This document shows positions 1-7,357 of a stretch of 15,636 nt of DNA, one piece after another. Source of the DNA: CAYJOG01 sp964371695 [NCBI: uncultured bacterium] (GTDB lineage Bacteria; CAYJOG01); NCBI GenBank assembly GCA_964371695.1, contig CAYJOG010000001.1, positions 1 to 15,636 on the forward strand, in the 5' to 3' direction. Numbering within the stretch: position 1 is the first letter of the stretch; each line of letters starts with the position of its first letter. A model generated the notes under the pieces. It was not told the DNA's origin. It ran no database searches and worked only from the letters and a program-made list of their open reading frames with translations. A program made the translations under genes and the position numbers.

Positions 1-23
1 TCCCGCTTTCGCGGGAATGACGG
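1..23 (-). repeat. Dispersed palindromic repeat, cut by window edge
   Basis: Read on the minus strand this is a 'cgtcattcccgcgaaagcggga' type palindrome, truncated by the window start. A diverged copy lies at 10242-10286 and a clean one at 15501-15545. Small stem-loop repeats of this form are common in proteobacterial intergenic DNA. The rest of 24-121 holds no gene, only the ribosome binding site of the next one. Confidence 0.6.
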
Positions 24-121
24 CGGGGTAGCGGGGGCGGTGTTTTCTTTTTCCAGACACCAACCAGCAGCAGCCACCAACTACCGACTACTGACTTTCG
101 ACTTCCTGGGAGGTATTCAGG

Positions 122-3100
122 GTGAGCCTTAAGAAATTCATCAAACGACTCAAGAAACAGTTGGGTGGCGGGCGCGGGTTGTTCGGCGCGCTTTTTCTCA
201 TCGCCCTGCCGTTTCTGTTTCCTGCCGCCGGGGGCCTGATGGGCTGGCTGGGGGGCAAGAGCCTGCTTTACCGGGCCATTCTGGGCAGCAGCCTTTTTGG
301 CAAACGCAAAAAGCCCACCTATGGCGGCCACAGCAGCCGCAGTTATGCCTTTGGCGGTGCGGCGGACAACCTGGCCCAGGCGGGCAGCACGCTGCCCGTG
401 GTGTTTGGCGAGGTGCGGGTCACCGGCCTGCGGGTGTGGCAGCAGGTGGAGGGCGAAACCCTGCGGGATTTTGTGGTGATGAGCGAAGGGCCGGTGGCCG
501 AGGTGGATGACGTGTGGGTGAACGGCCTGCCCATTCAGGGCATCGAGGGCAGTTCCTACACCGCACTGTTGGGGACAAGCGCCCAGGCCAAGCCGGGCAG
601 CATGTCGCTCTACCGCCCCGGTGTGCCTTTTCTCACGGGTGTCGCCAGCACCATCAAGGCCAACGATGACACCGGCGGCAACCCCGTGGTGAGCGCCCGC
701 GTGAAGGGCGTGAGTGTCAAACAGTGGAACGGCTCGGCCTGGGTCACGGACTGGTCTGACAACCCCGCCTGGATCATCCGCCACCTGCTGGTGCAGGGGG
801 GCCACGAAGAAGCCGCCCTGGACGACGACAGCTTCATCAGCTTCGCGGATTATTGCGCCACGGTTATCAGCGGTGAATATGAACTGGGCATGGCCAACGT
901 GGCCCCGGCGGCCACCGTCACCGGGGGCAACTCGCCCGCCAGCGCCAACGATCGCAAGCGCCCCACCAAGCCCGACGCCGCAGGCACCTGGTGGATTTAT
1001 GGCCCCGCCACCGGCGTGAGCGTGCTGGGCGAAATGGACTTTGGCGTGCAGCGGCGCGTGGGGCGCGTGGTGATTCACTGGTGGGGCGGCGATGACCGCA
1101 CCTACAACCACCTGCTGCTGGAATACTGGGACGGCGCGGCGTGGCAACTGCTGGTGGACCGCACCGACAAGGACTACCAGTTCCGGGGCCGCACGGTGCT
1201 GGAAGCCCCGAACGCGCTGACACAGAAGCTGCGGGTGTCGGTGGGCAAGTCCAGCAAGGGCACGGCACACGGCACCCACATCGCCGAGATGGAGGTGTTC
1301 GCCAGCACCCCCGCCCGGCGTTACACCGCCAACGTGGTGCTGGACCACGAACGCCCGCTGCGGGACTGGATGGAAGACATCCTGAGCGCCTGCAACGCCT
1401 GGCTCACCCTCACCGACAGCGCCCTTTTGGGTGTGGACTGGGAGCGGGCCAAGACGGCGGTGTTCGGCTTTACCGAAGAGAACATTTTGCAGGACAGTTT
1501 CGAGTTCCGCGAGGTGTCGCCCGGTGATCGCCCCAACCGCGTGCGCCTGGGATATTTCGACCGCGTGCTGAACGAGCGGCGGCAGGTGCAGGCAGATCAC
1601 GCCGCAGACCAGGACGCCACCAGCCTGCGGGTGAAGGAGCTGGAGTTCCTGCACGTCACCCACCCCGGCCACGCGGGCAGGCTGGCGCGGATGCTGATCA
1701 ACATCGCCAGCCAGGTGCGGTTTGCCACCAGCTTTGAGGCCAAGCCGGGCGCGACGCTGCCGGTGTTGCCGGGCGACGTGGTGACGGTGACCCACCGGGT
1801 GGCGGGCTGGATCAACAAACCCTTTTGGGTGGACAGCGTGACCCCCGGTTTTTATGACGGCGCGGTGTTCGAGCTGGTGGAATACCGGCCAGAGGTGTAT
1901 GGCGGTGGCCTGGGGGGCTGGACACTGAGCGAGCTGGGCAGTTCGCTGCAAAACCCACTGGCCGCGCCGCCCCACCCCACGGGTCTGCTGCTGAGCGAGA
2001 GCCAGCGCCAGATGAAAGACGGGGCCTGGCTGCCCAGCATCATCGTGAGCTTCACGCCCCCTGCATCCGGCGGCGTGAGCCACATCGACGTGGAGCTTTC
2101 CGGCGATGGCGGGGCCACCTTCAAGACGGTGGGTTCCACGTCGCTCAGCCCGTTTGAGATCACCGGCCTGGCCAACGGAACCTACCGTGTGCGGCTGATT
2201 TCCGTGAACAGCCTGGGCGTGAAGGCCAGCCCTCTCACCGCGCCGTTTGCGGACCTCACCATTGCCGGCAAGGTGTCGGCGGCCAGCGGCGTCACGGGTT
2301 TCACCGGCAGCTTCGACAATGAAATTGTGCGGCTGGTGTGGAACGCCGTGGCCGACAGCGACGCCCGGCATTACCGGGTGAAGAAAGCCACGGGCGCGGG
2401 GCAGGCTTGGGCCGCCGCCACGCTGTTTGCCGAGGTGGACACCACCGAGCTGAGCTTTGAGGCCACACCCGCCATCGGGCGCGGGTTCATCTTCTTTCAG
2501 GTGAAGGCGGTGGACCGCAGCGGGAATGAATCCAGCGGCACACAGGGGGCCACGGTGGCGCTGGCCAATTCGTTCCCCGTGATGAACACCACCACGCCGG
2601 TCATCGAGCAGGCTCCGCCCAACGCCCACCGGGTGAGCTGGGCAAGCGTCACCACCGACCCGGACCTGGCCCGTTATGAAGTCCACCGCAGCCTCGCCAG
2701 CGGCTTCACCCCCAGCAAGGCCACGCTGGCGGGTGAGGTGGCCCAGGGCAACGCCACGGGCAGCTTCACCCTCACCCTGGTGATTCCCCACGAACCCGCC
2801 GCCACACCGGGCAGCACCTATTACTACCGCATCGTGGGCATTGACCGCGTGGGTGACAAAATCGGCGATCAGTATTCCAACGCCATCGCCTTCAGCCAGC
2901 AGGCGGGGCTGGCGGTGGAGGCCCCCCTGCACCCCACGGGCCTCATCCTCACCGAGGTGGTGACGCTGAACAAGGACGGGGCCAGCATGAGCAACGTGGA
3001 CGTGGGCTGGACCAACCCCGGCGGCGAGCGGTTCAGCCACGTGGCGGTGGAGCTGGCCGAAGACGTGGCCAGTTCGCCGGGCACTTACAAACGGGTGGGC

Positions 3101-4672
3101 ACGGCAGCCAGTGCCCCCTTTCGCATCCAGGCCCTGCGGGTGGCCACCTGGTGGGTGCGGCTGATTGCCATTGACCTGATGGGCAACGAGGCCAGCCCCG
3201 GCGGCGCGCCCGTGAGCAGCATTGTGCTCGATGGCATCACCGACGCGGCGGCCACCATCACCGGTTTTGCGGCGGACTACACCAGTGATGTCATCCGCCT
3301 GAGCTGGAACAAGGCCACGGAAAAGGACGTGAGCCATTACATTCTCAAACGCACCACCAATCCCGGTGACGCGTGGACCAGCGGCACGGTGGTGCGCGAT
3401 CACGTGCTGGGCACGGCGGTGCTGGTTCCGGCGCTGGAACTGGCCACGCGGGGGCCGGTCTATTTCCAGATCAAAGCGGTGAACCGCAGCGGGAATGAAT
3501 CCAGCGGCGCACAGGGGGCGGCCACCAGCGCTGCCAATGCCGCGCCCGTGTTCACCGGCGTCACGCCAGAGGTGATTCAGAACCCGCCCAACAGCCACCT
3601 CATCCGCTTCAACGCCCTGGTGGCCGAAAACGACCTGGACCGCTACGAGGTCCACCGCAGCCCCGCCAATGGTTTCACGCCCACCAAAGACACACTGGTG
3701 AGCGCCGTGAAGGCGGGCAAGATTGCGAGCGGCGCGACAGCCCCCAAGCTGGAGGCCGTGGTGAGCTTCAATCCCGGCGACAGCGAGGGCACGGTTTATT
3801 ACTACCGGGTGCAGGCCCTGGACACGGTGAGCGACGTGGTGGGTGATCAATATGGCGCGACCAGCCGCAGCCAGCAGGCCAGCGCCGTGCTGGCCTACAT
3901 TCAGGGCGCGCAGTTCACCCCCCACCTGCTGGGCAGTGTGAACCGCCGCAGCTTCCGCAGGCCAGCGGGCGTCATCGCCCTGAACGGTTATGTCTATGTG
4001 GCCAACATCGAGGCCCTGAAGATTTACCGCTATCACCCCGGCAATGGTGAGCTGACCGTGTGGCTCACGGGCGAGGCGGTGGACAGCTTCGCCTGGGATG
4101 GCGCGTACATGTACACCTACAACGCCGCCGGGGGCCTGCTGAAACGCTGGAGCACCTGGGACACCACACCCACGCAGGACGTGAGCGGCGACCCGTGGAC
4201 GGCGGGCGGCAAGGTGGTTGGCCCAAATCATGTTGGTATCGCGTATCGGGACACACAGAGCGGCAACCCGCGCCTGTTTGTGGTGGGGCTTTCCACGGGC
4301 CTGCACGGCGCTTATGCCAACGCCCGCGAGGTGTATCTCTACACCATCGCCCCCACCGTCACGGCGGTCACCGAAATCAGCGCCACTACCATGGACACAT
4401 TGATGGGCGGTTTCTATCCGGCGGGTGACCTCACGAACATGAAAATCACCGGTGTGGATTTCCACCCCGCCACCAGCCGCCTGTGGCTGAGCATGAACAG
4501 CTACCCCCATGTTCACCGTCTGGTGCTGAGCGGAAGCTGGTCACTGGAGAAAACTTACCCCGCCGCCCTGCCCAGCGCAGGCGACATGAAAACCGTCTAC
4601 GACGGCAACACCCCCCGCTACATCTACCAGACCAACTACAACGACAACACACTGGCCGCCGTGGCGCTGTGA
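122..4672 (+). CDS. J-like phage tail tip / host-specificity protein
   Basis: Probable baseplate or tail-tip protein of a siphophage-like tail, which would sit at the distal tail end and contact the host. The GTG start follows GGGAGG (108-113) at 8 nt spacing. Residues 1-65 are basic then hydrophobic. Residues about 66-265 include a 'LPVVFGEVRVTGLRV' segment like the conserved 'PV-YG-VRV' start of J proteins. About 269-395 resembles an F5/8 type C (discoidin) carbohydrate-binding fold ('LLLEYWDGAAWQLL', 'HIAEMEVFAS'). About 396-600 returns to J-type sequence ('ANVVLDHERPLRDWMEDIL', 'LPGDVVTVTHRVAGW'). About 616-1257 holds six FN3-like domains, and 1260-1516 is a beta-rich, propeller-like end that probably binds the receptor. 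At 1516 aa it is long for the family. Upstream tail genes lie outside the window. Tail identity is inferred from sequence pattern, not from a database match. Confidence 0.85.
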   Translation: MSLKKFIKRLKKQLGGGRGLFGALFLIALPFLFPAAGGLMGWLGGKSLLYRAILGSSLFGKRKKPTYGGHSSRSYAFGGAADNLAQAGSTLPVVFGEVRVTGLRVWQQVEGETLRDFVVMSEGPVAEVDDVWVNGLPIQGIEGSSYTALLGTSAQAKPGSMSLYRPGVPFLTGVASTIKANDDTGGNPVVSARVKGVSVKQWNGSAWVTDWSDNPAWIIRHLLVQGGHEEAALDDDSFISFADYCATVISGEYELGMANVAPAATVTGGNSPASANDRKRPTKPDAAGTWWIYGPATGVSVLGEMDFGVQRRVGRVVIHWWGGDDRTYNHLLLEYWDGAAWQLLVDRTDKDYQFRGRTVLEAPNALTQKLRVSVGKSSKGTAHGTHIAEMEVFASTPARRYTANVVLDHERPLRDWMEDILSACNAWLTLTDSALLGVDWERAKTAVFGFTEENILQDSFEFREVSPGDRPNRVRLGYFDRVLNERRQVQADHAADQDATSLRVKELEFLHVTHPGHAGRLARMLINIASQVRFATSFEAKPGATLPVLPGDVVTVTHRVAGWINKPFWVDSVTPGFYDGAVFELVEYRPEVYGGGLGGWTLSELGSSLQNPLAAPPHPTGLLLSESQRQMKDGAWLPSIIVSFTPPASGGVSHIDVELSGDGGATFKTVGSTSLSPFEITGLANGTYRVRLISVNSLGVKASPLTAPFADLTIAGKVSAASGVTGFTGSFDNEIVRLVWNAVADSDARHYRVKKATGAGQAWAAATLFAEVDTTELSFEATPAIGRGFIFFQVKAVDRSGNESSGTQGATVALANSFPVMNTTTPVIEQAPPNAHRVSWASVTTDPDLARYEVHRSLASGFTPSKATLAGEVAQGNATGSFTLTLVIPHEPAATPGSTYYYRIVGIDRVGDKIGDQYSNAIAFSQQAGLAVEAPLHPTGLILTEVVTLNKDGASMSNVDVGWTNPGGERFSHVAVELAEDVASSPGTYKRVGTAASAPFRIQALRVATWWVRLIAIDLMGNEASPGGAPVSSIVLDGITDAAATITGFAADYTSDVIRLSWNKATEKDVSHYILKRTTNPGDAWTSGTVVRDHVLGTAVLVPALELATRGPVYFQIKAVNRSGNESSGAQGAATSAANAAPVFTGVTPEVIQNPPNSHLIRFNALVAENDLDRYEVHRSPANGFTPTKDTLVSAVKAGKIASGATAPKLEAVVSFNPGDSEGTVYYYRVQALDTVSDVVGDQYGATSRSQQASAVLAYIQGAQFTPHLLGSVNRRSFRRPAGVIALNGYVYVANIEALKIYRYHPGNGELTVWLTGEAVDSFAWDGAYMYTYNAAGGLLKRWSTWDTTPTQDVSGDPWTAGGKVVGPNHVGIAYRDTQSGNPRLFVVGLSTGLHGAYANAREVYLYTIAPTVTAVTEISATTMDTLMGGFYPAGDLTNMKITGVDFHPATSRLWLSMNSYPHVHRLVLSGSWSLEKTYPAALPSAGDMKTVYDGNTPRYIYQTNYNDNTLAAVAL
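1967..3892 (+). repeat. Tandem duplication of an FN3 triplet inside the tail-tip gene
   Basis: Two adjacent units of about 319-323 codons align along their length. Unit 1 begins with HPTGLLL near 1973, unit 2 with HPTGLIL near 2930. Both carry 'RSGNESSG' followed by a Gln-Gly stretch (near 2515 and 3484), 'RYEVHRS' (near 2670 and 3642) and a 'YYYR' strand with a following 'GDQY' (near 2820 and 3800). Around 2518 and 3487 the DNA is still nearly identical. Each unit holds about three FN3-like domains, so the six domains arose by duplication of a triplet, not of one domain. Confidence 0.75.
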
Positions 4673-4717
4673 CAAACCGTGCTGCCCGTTGTTAGAATCG
4701 TTTCAAGGAGGCGAACG

Positions 4718-5200
4718 ATGACGGTTTTCACCATTGGGTACGAAGGGGTAGACCTGCACACATTTTTGTCTCTTCTTTCCAGGCACGGCATCGACACCAT
4801 CGTGGACATACGCGAGCTTCCCCTTTCGCGGAAACCAGGATTTTCAAAAAAAGCCCTGGCCAAAAACCTGAACCACTCTGGTGTTGAATACCTTCACATG
4901 GCGGAACTGGGCTGCCCCAAACCCATCCGTATTCGTTACCGAGCAGACGACGACTGGGCGCGCTACACAAAGGATTTCCGCCTACACCTGCTTGCCCAGC
5001 AAACCGCAGTCCTTCGACTTGCCGACAGGGTATGCCAGTCAAACCACGCCCTCTTGTGTTTTGAAGCTGACTACAATTTCTGCCACCGCTCAATGGTTGC
5101 AGAGGCCATCAGAACCGCCTGTGGCGCGAGCATTAATCACATCAAGGCGACGGAAACAAGGGCAGGGTTTCCCGACTCTCGCCGATTGGCCTTGGTTTAG
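4718..5200 (+). CDS. DUF488 family protein
   Basis: A 160-residue protein with the hallmarks of DUF488 (PF04343): 'TIGYEG' at residues 5-10, 'VDIRELPLSR' at 29-38, 'YLHMAELG' at 58-65, and a late 'LLCFEAD' then 'CHRSMVAEAI' (113-131). The Cys, Glu and Cys-His-Arg positions are the likely active or ligand site. The ATG at 4718 follows AAGGAGG (4705-4711) with 6 nt spacing; an upstream in-frame ATG at 4679 has no such site. The biochemical role of DUF488 is not established; some members lie in defence or stress neighbourhoods. Its last 59 bp overlap, tail to tail, the opposite-strand gene at 5142-5981. The C-terminal extension after 'INHI' is the part that overlaps. It sits between tail and lysis genes, suggesting phage cargo. 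Confidence 0.85.
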   Translation: MTVFTIGYEGVDLHTFLSLLSRHGIDTIVDIRELPLSRKPGFSKKALAKNLNHSGVEYLHMAELGCPKPIRIRYRADDDWARYTKDFRLHLLAQQTAVLRLADRVCQSNHALLCFEADYNFCHRSMVAEAIRTACGASINHIKATETRAGFPDSRRLALV

Positions 5201-5981
5201 GCGGATAAATCACACTGATGATCAGCCACTGGTTTTGAAATCGGTGTTGATTTCCCATCAAAAACATCAAGTCACGTTCGAAAAGGTTTTTTTCAAGCTT
5301 TTCTCGGAACGGCTTCTCCCAATCCTGTCTATGCTTTTTCACACAATTCCAATAAAGTGCACCGGCCTCCCAATCAATTATTTTGTGACTGAATTCTTTC
5401 TCGCCCATCGGTGTGTCCAAAGCATAGTTGTAATAAAAATCAAACGGCACCTTCTGCAATTTATTTATAGTCCGCTGCGCTTCTTCTTCTGTGAATAAAT
5501 TTCCCTGTGTTTCATGCTTGACCAGGATTCTCTTCTCTTTGAGAGTCCAGTCTGGACGCTCAGCCTTATCAATTTGTAATTTAATCAGGCGCTTTGGACG
5601 AACCAACGCAATCGTCGGGCCCCTCCCACTCTCTTTTTCCTCTTTCTCATAGAAATTATCGAAAGCAGGAATTTTGTTAATCCAATGAACCCTATCAGCC
5701 CATTCATGCTTTGGTCCTATTGTTTCAAGGCAAGAGATTGTGTCTACAAATATTTTGAAGCTTTCTAGACGATGATCTTCTCGAGCTTTTTCAACTTTTG
5801 CTTCAATCCATTGCCATTTTTTAAATTGACGGTTTTCTTCTATTAAACGAAAAGGAACCGGAAAAATGCGTCGCATGGACCCCTGATCTGTTATTCCCGC
5901 AACGCAAGTGGTTTCAGAATACTTGGCGCTTGGCGAAGGATATGTTTTGGCCAAAATGAGGATGCGTTCTTTCCCTATCAC
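5142..5981 (-). CDS. Protein of unknown function, partner of DUF488
   Basis: I do not recognise a named domain in this 279-residue protein. It is soluble-looking, with no signal peptide or membrane segment. It is rich in Lys, Glu, Trp and aromatic residues. Segments that look conserved are 'RILILAKTYPSPSAKY' (N-terminus), 'RRIFPVPFRLI', 'QFKKWQWIE', 'VPFDFYYNYAL', 'IIDWEAGALYW' and 'LMFLMGNQHRFQNQW' (C-terminus). The GTG start at 5981 has GGAGG at 5988-5992 on the minus strand with 6 nt spacing. A sigma70-like promoter lies about 100 nt upstream. The gene is clearly AT-richer than the flanking phage genes, indicating separate acquisition. It converges on the DUF488 gene with a 59 bp overlap. 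I infer a two-gene accessory module, possibly defence related, with low certainty as to function. Confidence 0.75.
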   Translation of the reverse strand: MIGKERILILAKTYPSPSAKYSETTCVAGITDQGSMRRIFPVPFRLIEENRQFKKWQWIEAKVEKAREDHRLESFKIFVDTISCLETIGPKHEWADRVHWINKIPAFDNFYEKEEKESGRGPTIALVRPKRLIKLQIDKAERPDWTLKEKRILVKHETQGNLFTEEEAQRTINKLQKVPFDFYYNYALDTPMGEKEFSHKIIDWEAGALYWNCVKKHRQDWEKPFREKLEKNLFERDLMFLMGNQHRFQNQWLIISVIYPPKPRPIGESRETLPLFPSP

Positions 5982-6083
5982 GATCGGCCTCCATCGTTAT
6001 TTTGAAAAATCTTCAACCCTCACGACAACGCCATAGCACTTTAGCATTAAAAGCTCATTCATGGCTATTTTGTAACCAAGTTC

Positions 6084-6111
6084 ATTATAGGCAATAAAAA
6101 CGAGGCCTCAA
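6084..6111 (-). promoter_or_regulatory. Sigma70-like promoter of the DUF488-partner gene
   Basis: On the minus strand TTGAGG (6111-6106) is followed after 16 nt by a perfect TATAAT (6089-6084). Transcription would start near 6077 and give a leader of about 95 nt before the GTG at 5981. The region is AT-rich and intergenic. No matching promoter was seen for the plus-strand lysis genes here. Confidence 0.6.
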
Positions 6112-6137
6112 TCTCCCCAACAAAAAGAACAGCGCCC

Positions 6138-6479
6138 ATGTCCCCCACCGAAAAAACCACCAGCACGTTTGAGCGCCTGAGCCAGGCGGTGTTTCTGTTG
6201 CTGGCCCTGGCCACGCCGGTGCTTTCCTACGCCGCCAGTTGGGGCGCCATCCGCACCGAGGTGGTGCATTTTCAGTCCCGTCAAAAAGAACTGGAAGCCA
6301 CCCTGGCCCATCACGCGGGCGACCGGCTCTCTCACGCCCCGGCCCGCGACCTGCGCCGCCTGGAACACAAGCTGGAACGCCTGGAAGACAAGCTGGACCG
6401 CCTCACGCTGCTCTTGCTGCAACTTCAGTCTGGCCCACAAAAAGGAGAAGAAACCCGTGAAACCCGTTCCCCTGAGTAA
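6138..6479 (+). CDS. Small membrane protein with coiled coil, lysis-cassette first gene
   Basis: A 113-residue protein with one hydrophobic segment at about residues 16-36 and a long charged helix at about 57-99. That helix has heptad-like Leu/Arg/Glu spacing ('RRLEHKLERLEDKLDRL') and is probably a coiled coil. It overlaps the endolysin gene by 23 bp, so the two are translationally linked. A single N-terminal TM with a periplasmic coiled coil is the layout of inner-membrane spanins (Rz), though other small phage membrane proteins share it. No spanin motif was recognised and no outer-membrane partner lies nearby. The ATG at 6138 has only a weak purine-rich stretch upstream. Confidence 0.65.
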   Translation: MSPTEKTTSTFERLSQAVFLLLALATPVLSYAASWGAIRTEVVHFQSRQKELEATLAHHAGDRLSHAPARDLRRLEHKLERLEDKLDRLTLLLLQLQSGPQKGEETRETRSPE

Positions 6480-6930
6480 ACATTTTTTCCTGCACGAGTT
6501 CACCACCAGCCAGACCGCCCTGCGCCGGGGCATCAACATCAATCCCTCGCCCGGATCGGCGGTTTTTCTCAACCTTCAGCGGCTGTGCGCCGACCTGCTG
6601 GAACCCCTGCGGGCCGAACTGAAAACGCCCCTTTTCATCAGCAGCGGATATCGCCCGCCGCGCCTGAACCGCCTGATTGGCGGCGCGCGCAACAGCCAGC
6701 ACGTCACAGGTCAGGCGGCAGATTTCACCGTGCCCGGCAAAACACCACTGGATGTGTGCCGGGTGATTCAGCGTCTGGGCCTTCCCTTTGACCAGTTGAT
6801 TCTGGAGTTTGGCCGCTGGACCCACATGAGCGTGGCCGCCCCTGGTGTTAAACCCCGCAGGCAGGTGTTGCGGGCCGTGCGCCGCGCCGGGCGCGTGGTT
6901 TATCTGCCGGGTCTGGGCGATGAGAAGTAG
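6457..6930 (+). CDS. M15-family peptidase, phage endolysin
   Basis: A 157-residue peptidase M15 (D-Ala-D-Ala carboxypeptidase-like, PF08291 type), which cuts peptidoglycan cross-bridges. The N-terminus has 'KHFFLHEFTTSQTA', typical of this phage/prophage group. The zinc site is visible as S80-x-H82-x6-D89 within 'NSQHVTGQAADF', with the third ligand H123 in 'WTHMSV'; 'SSGYRPPRLN' precedes it. Length is normal for a full domain. The GTG start at 6457 has AAGGAG at 6442-6447 with 9 nt spacing. It lies inside a lysis cassette between a coiled-coil membrane protein and a holin candidate. There is no signal peptide, so export would depend on the holin. Its TAG stop lies inside the palindrome at 6927-6955. 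Confidence 0.9.
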   Translation: MKPVPLSKHFFLHEFTTSQTALRRGININPSPGSAVFLNLQRLCADLLEPLRAELKTPLFISSGYRPPRLNRLIGGARNSQHVTGQAADFTVPGKTPLDVCRVIQRLGLPFDQLILEFGRWTHMSVAAPGVKPRRQVLRAVRRAGRVVYLPGLGDEK

Positions 6931-6955
6931 CCACAGGCGTCTCGCCTGTGGCTAC
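6927..6955. repeat. Perfect palindrome across the endolysin stop codon
   Basis: Arms 6927-6939 (gtagccacaggcg) and 6943-6955 match perfectly around a 3-nt loop. The TAG stop codon of the endolysin gene (6928-6930) lies within the left arm. There is no U-tract after it, so it is more like a dispersed palindromic repeat than an intrinsic terminator. It could also stabilise the 3' end of the upstream transcript. Confidence 0.75.
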
Positions 6956-6972
6956 TGACTTTCCCGGAGTAG

Positions 6973-6992
6973 CGGCGGTGTCCTCACCGCCG
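6973..6992. repeat. Second GC-rich stem-loop between endolysin and holin candidate
   Basis: Arms cggcggtg (6973-6980) and caccgccg (6985-6992) pair perfectly around TCCT. It follows the first palindrome by 17 bp. A short A-tract follows on the plus strand, not a T-tract. Read with the preceding hairpin this looks like a pair of inserted intergenic repeats. Confidence 0.6.
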
Positions 6993-7029
6993 TAAAAACC
7001 CTTGTGTAAAAAACCAAAAGGAGGCTTTT

Positions 7030-7251
7030 ATGGAATCACTCAACGGAATCGGCGGCCAGTTGCTGCTGGGGGCGGCGGCCCTTTTGCTGATGATGCTCTC
7101 GGCAGCCATCGGCAAGCGCCTGGGCGTCACACCCCGCCAGGTGCGTGAGGTGTTGCAACTGGCCCGCGAAGCCCGCCTCACCGGTGGCTCGCTGGTGGAC
7201 AAGGACATGGCCCGTGAGGTGGAAAAACGCCTGCGGCGCTGGCTCATTTAA
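7030..7251 (+). CDS. Small one-TM membrane protein, holin candidate
   Basis: A 73-residue protein with one hydrophobic segment (about residues 8-27, 'QLLLGAAALLLMMLSAAIG'). A basic, helical C-terminal half follows ('TPRQVREVLQLAREARLTG', 'EVEKRLRRW'). The ATG follows a strong AAAAGGAGG (7016-7024) at 5 nt. Size, topology and position directly after the endolysin suit a holin or holin-like lysis protein, but no family motif decides it. The C-terminal half could equally be a cytoplasmic helical domain of an unrelated small membrane protein. Confidence 0.65.
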   Translation: MESLNGIGGQLLLGAAALLLMMLSAAIGKRLGVTPRQVREVLQLAREARLTGGSLVDKDMAREVEKRLRRWLI

Positions 7252-7357
7252 AAACACACCGCCGCCACAACACAAAACATGAACAATCGTTCGCGCCCTT
7301 TTTTTATTTCTATTCAAGAAAAGTAAAAAGCGGAACCCCTGCCGGGACATTAGGTGT

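Noticed and set aside
122-7251. Phage-tail-like bacteriocin or gene transfer agent
   Set aside because: Tail-tip and lysis genes alone cannot separate these from a prophage remnant; upstream genes are missing.
7283-7308. Terminator after the holin candidate: gaac/gttc stem and a run of seven T's
   Set aside because: The stem is only 4 bp and separated from the T-run by several bases, which is too weak to call.
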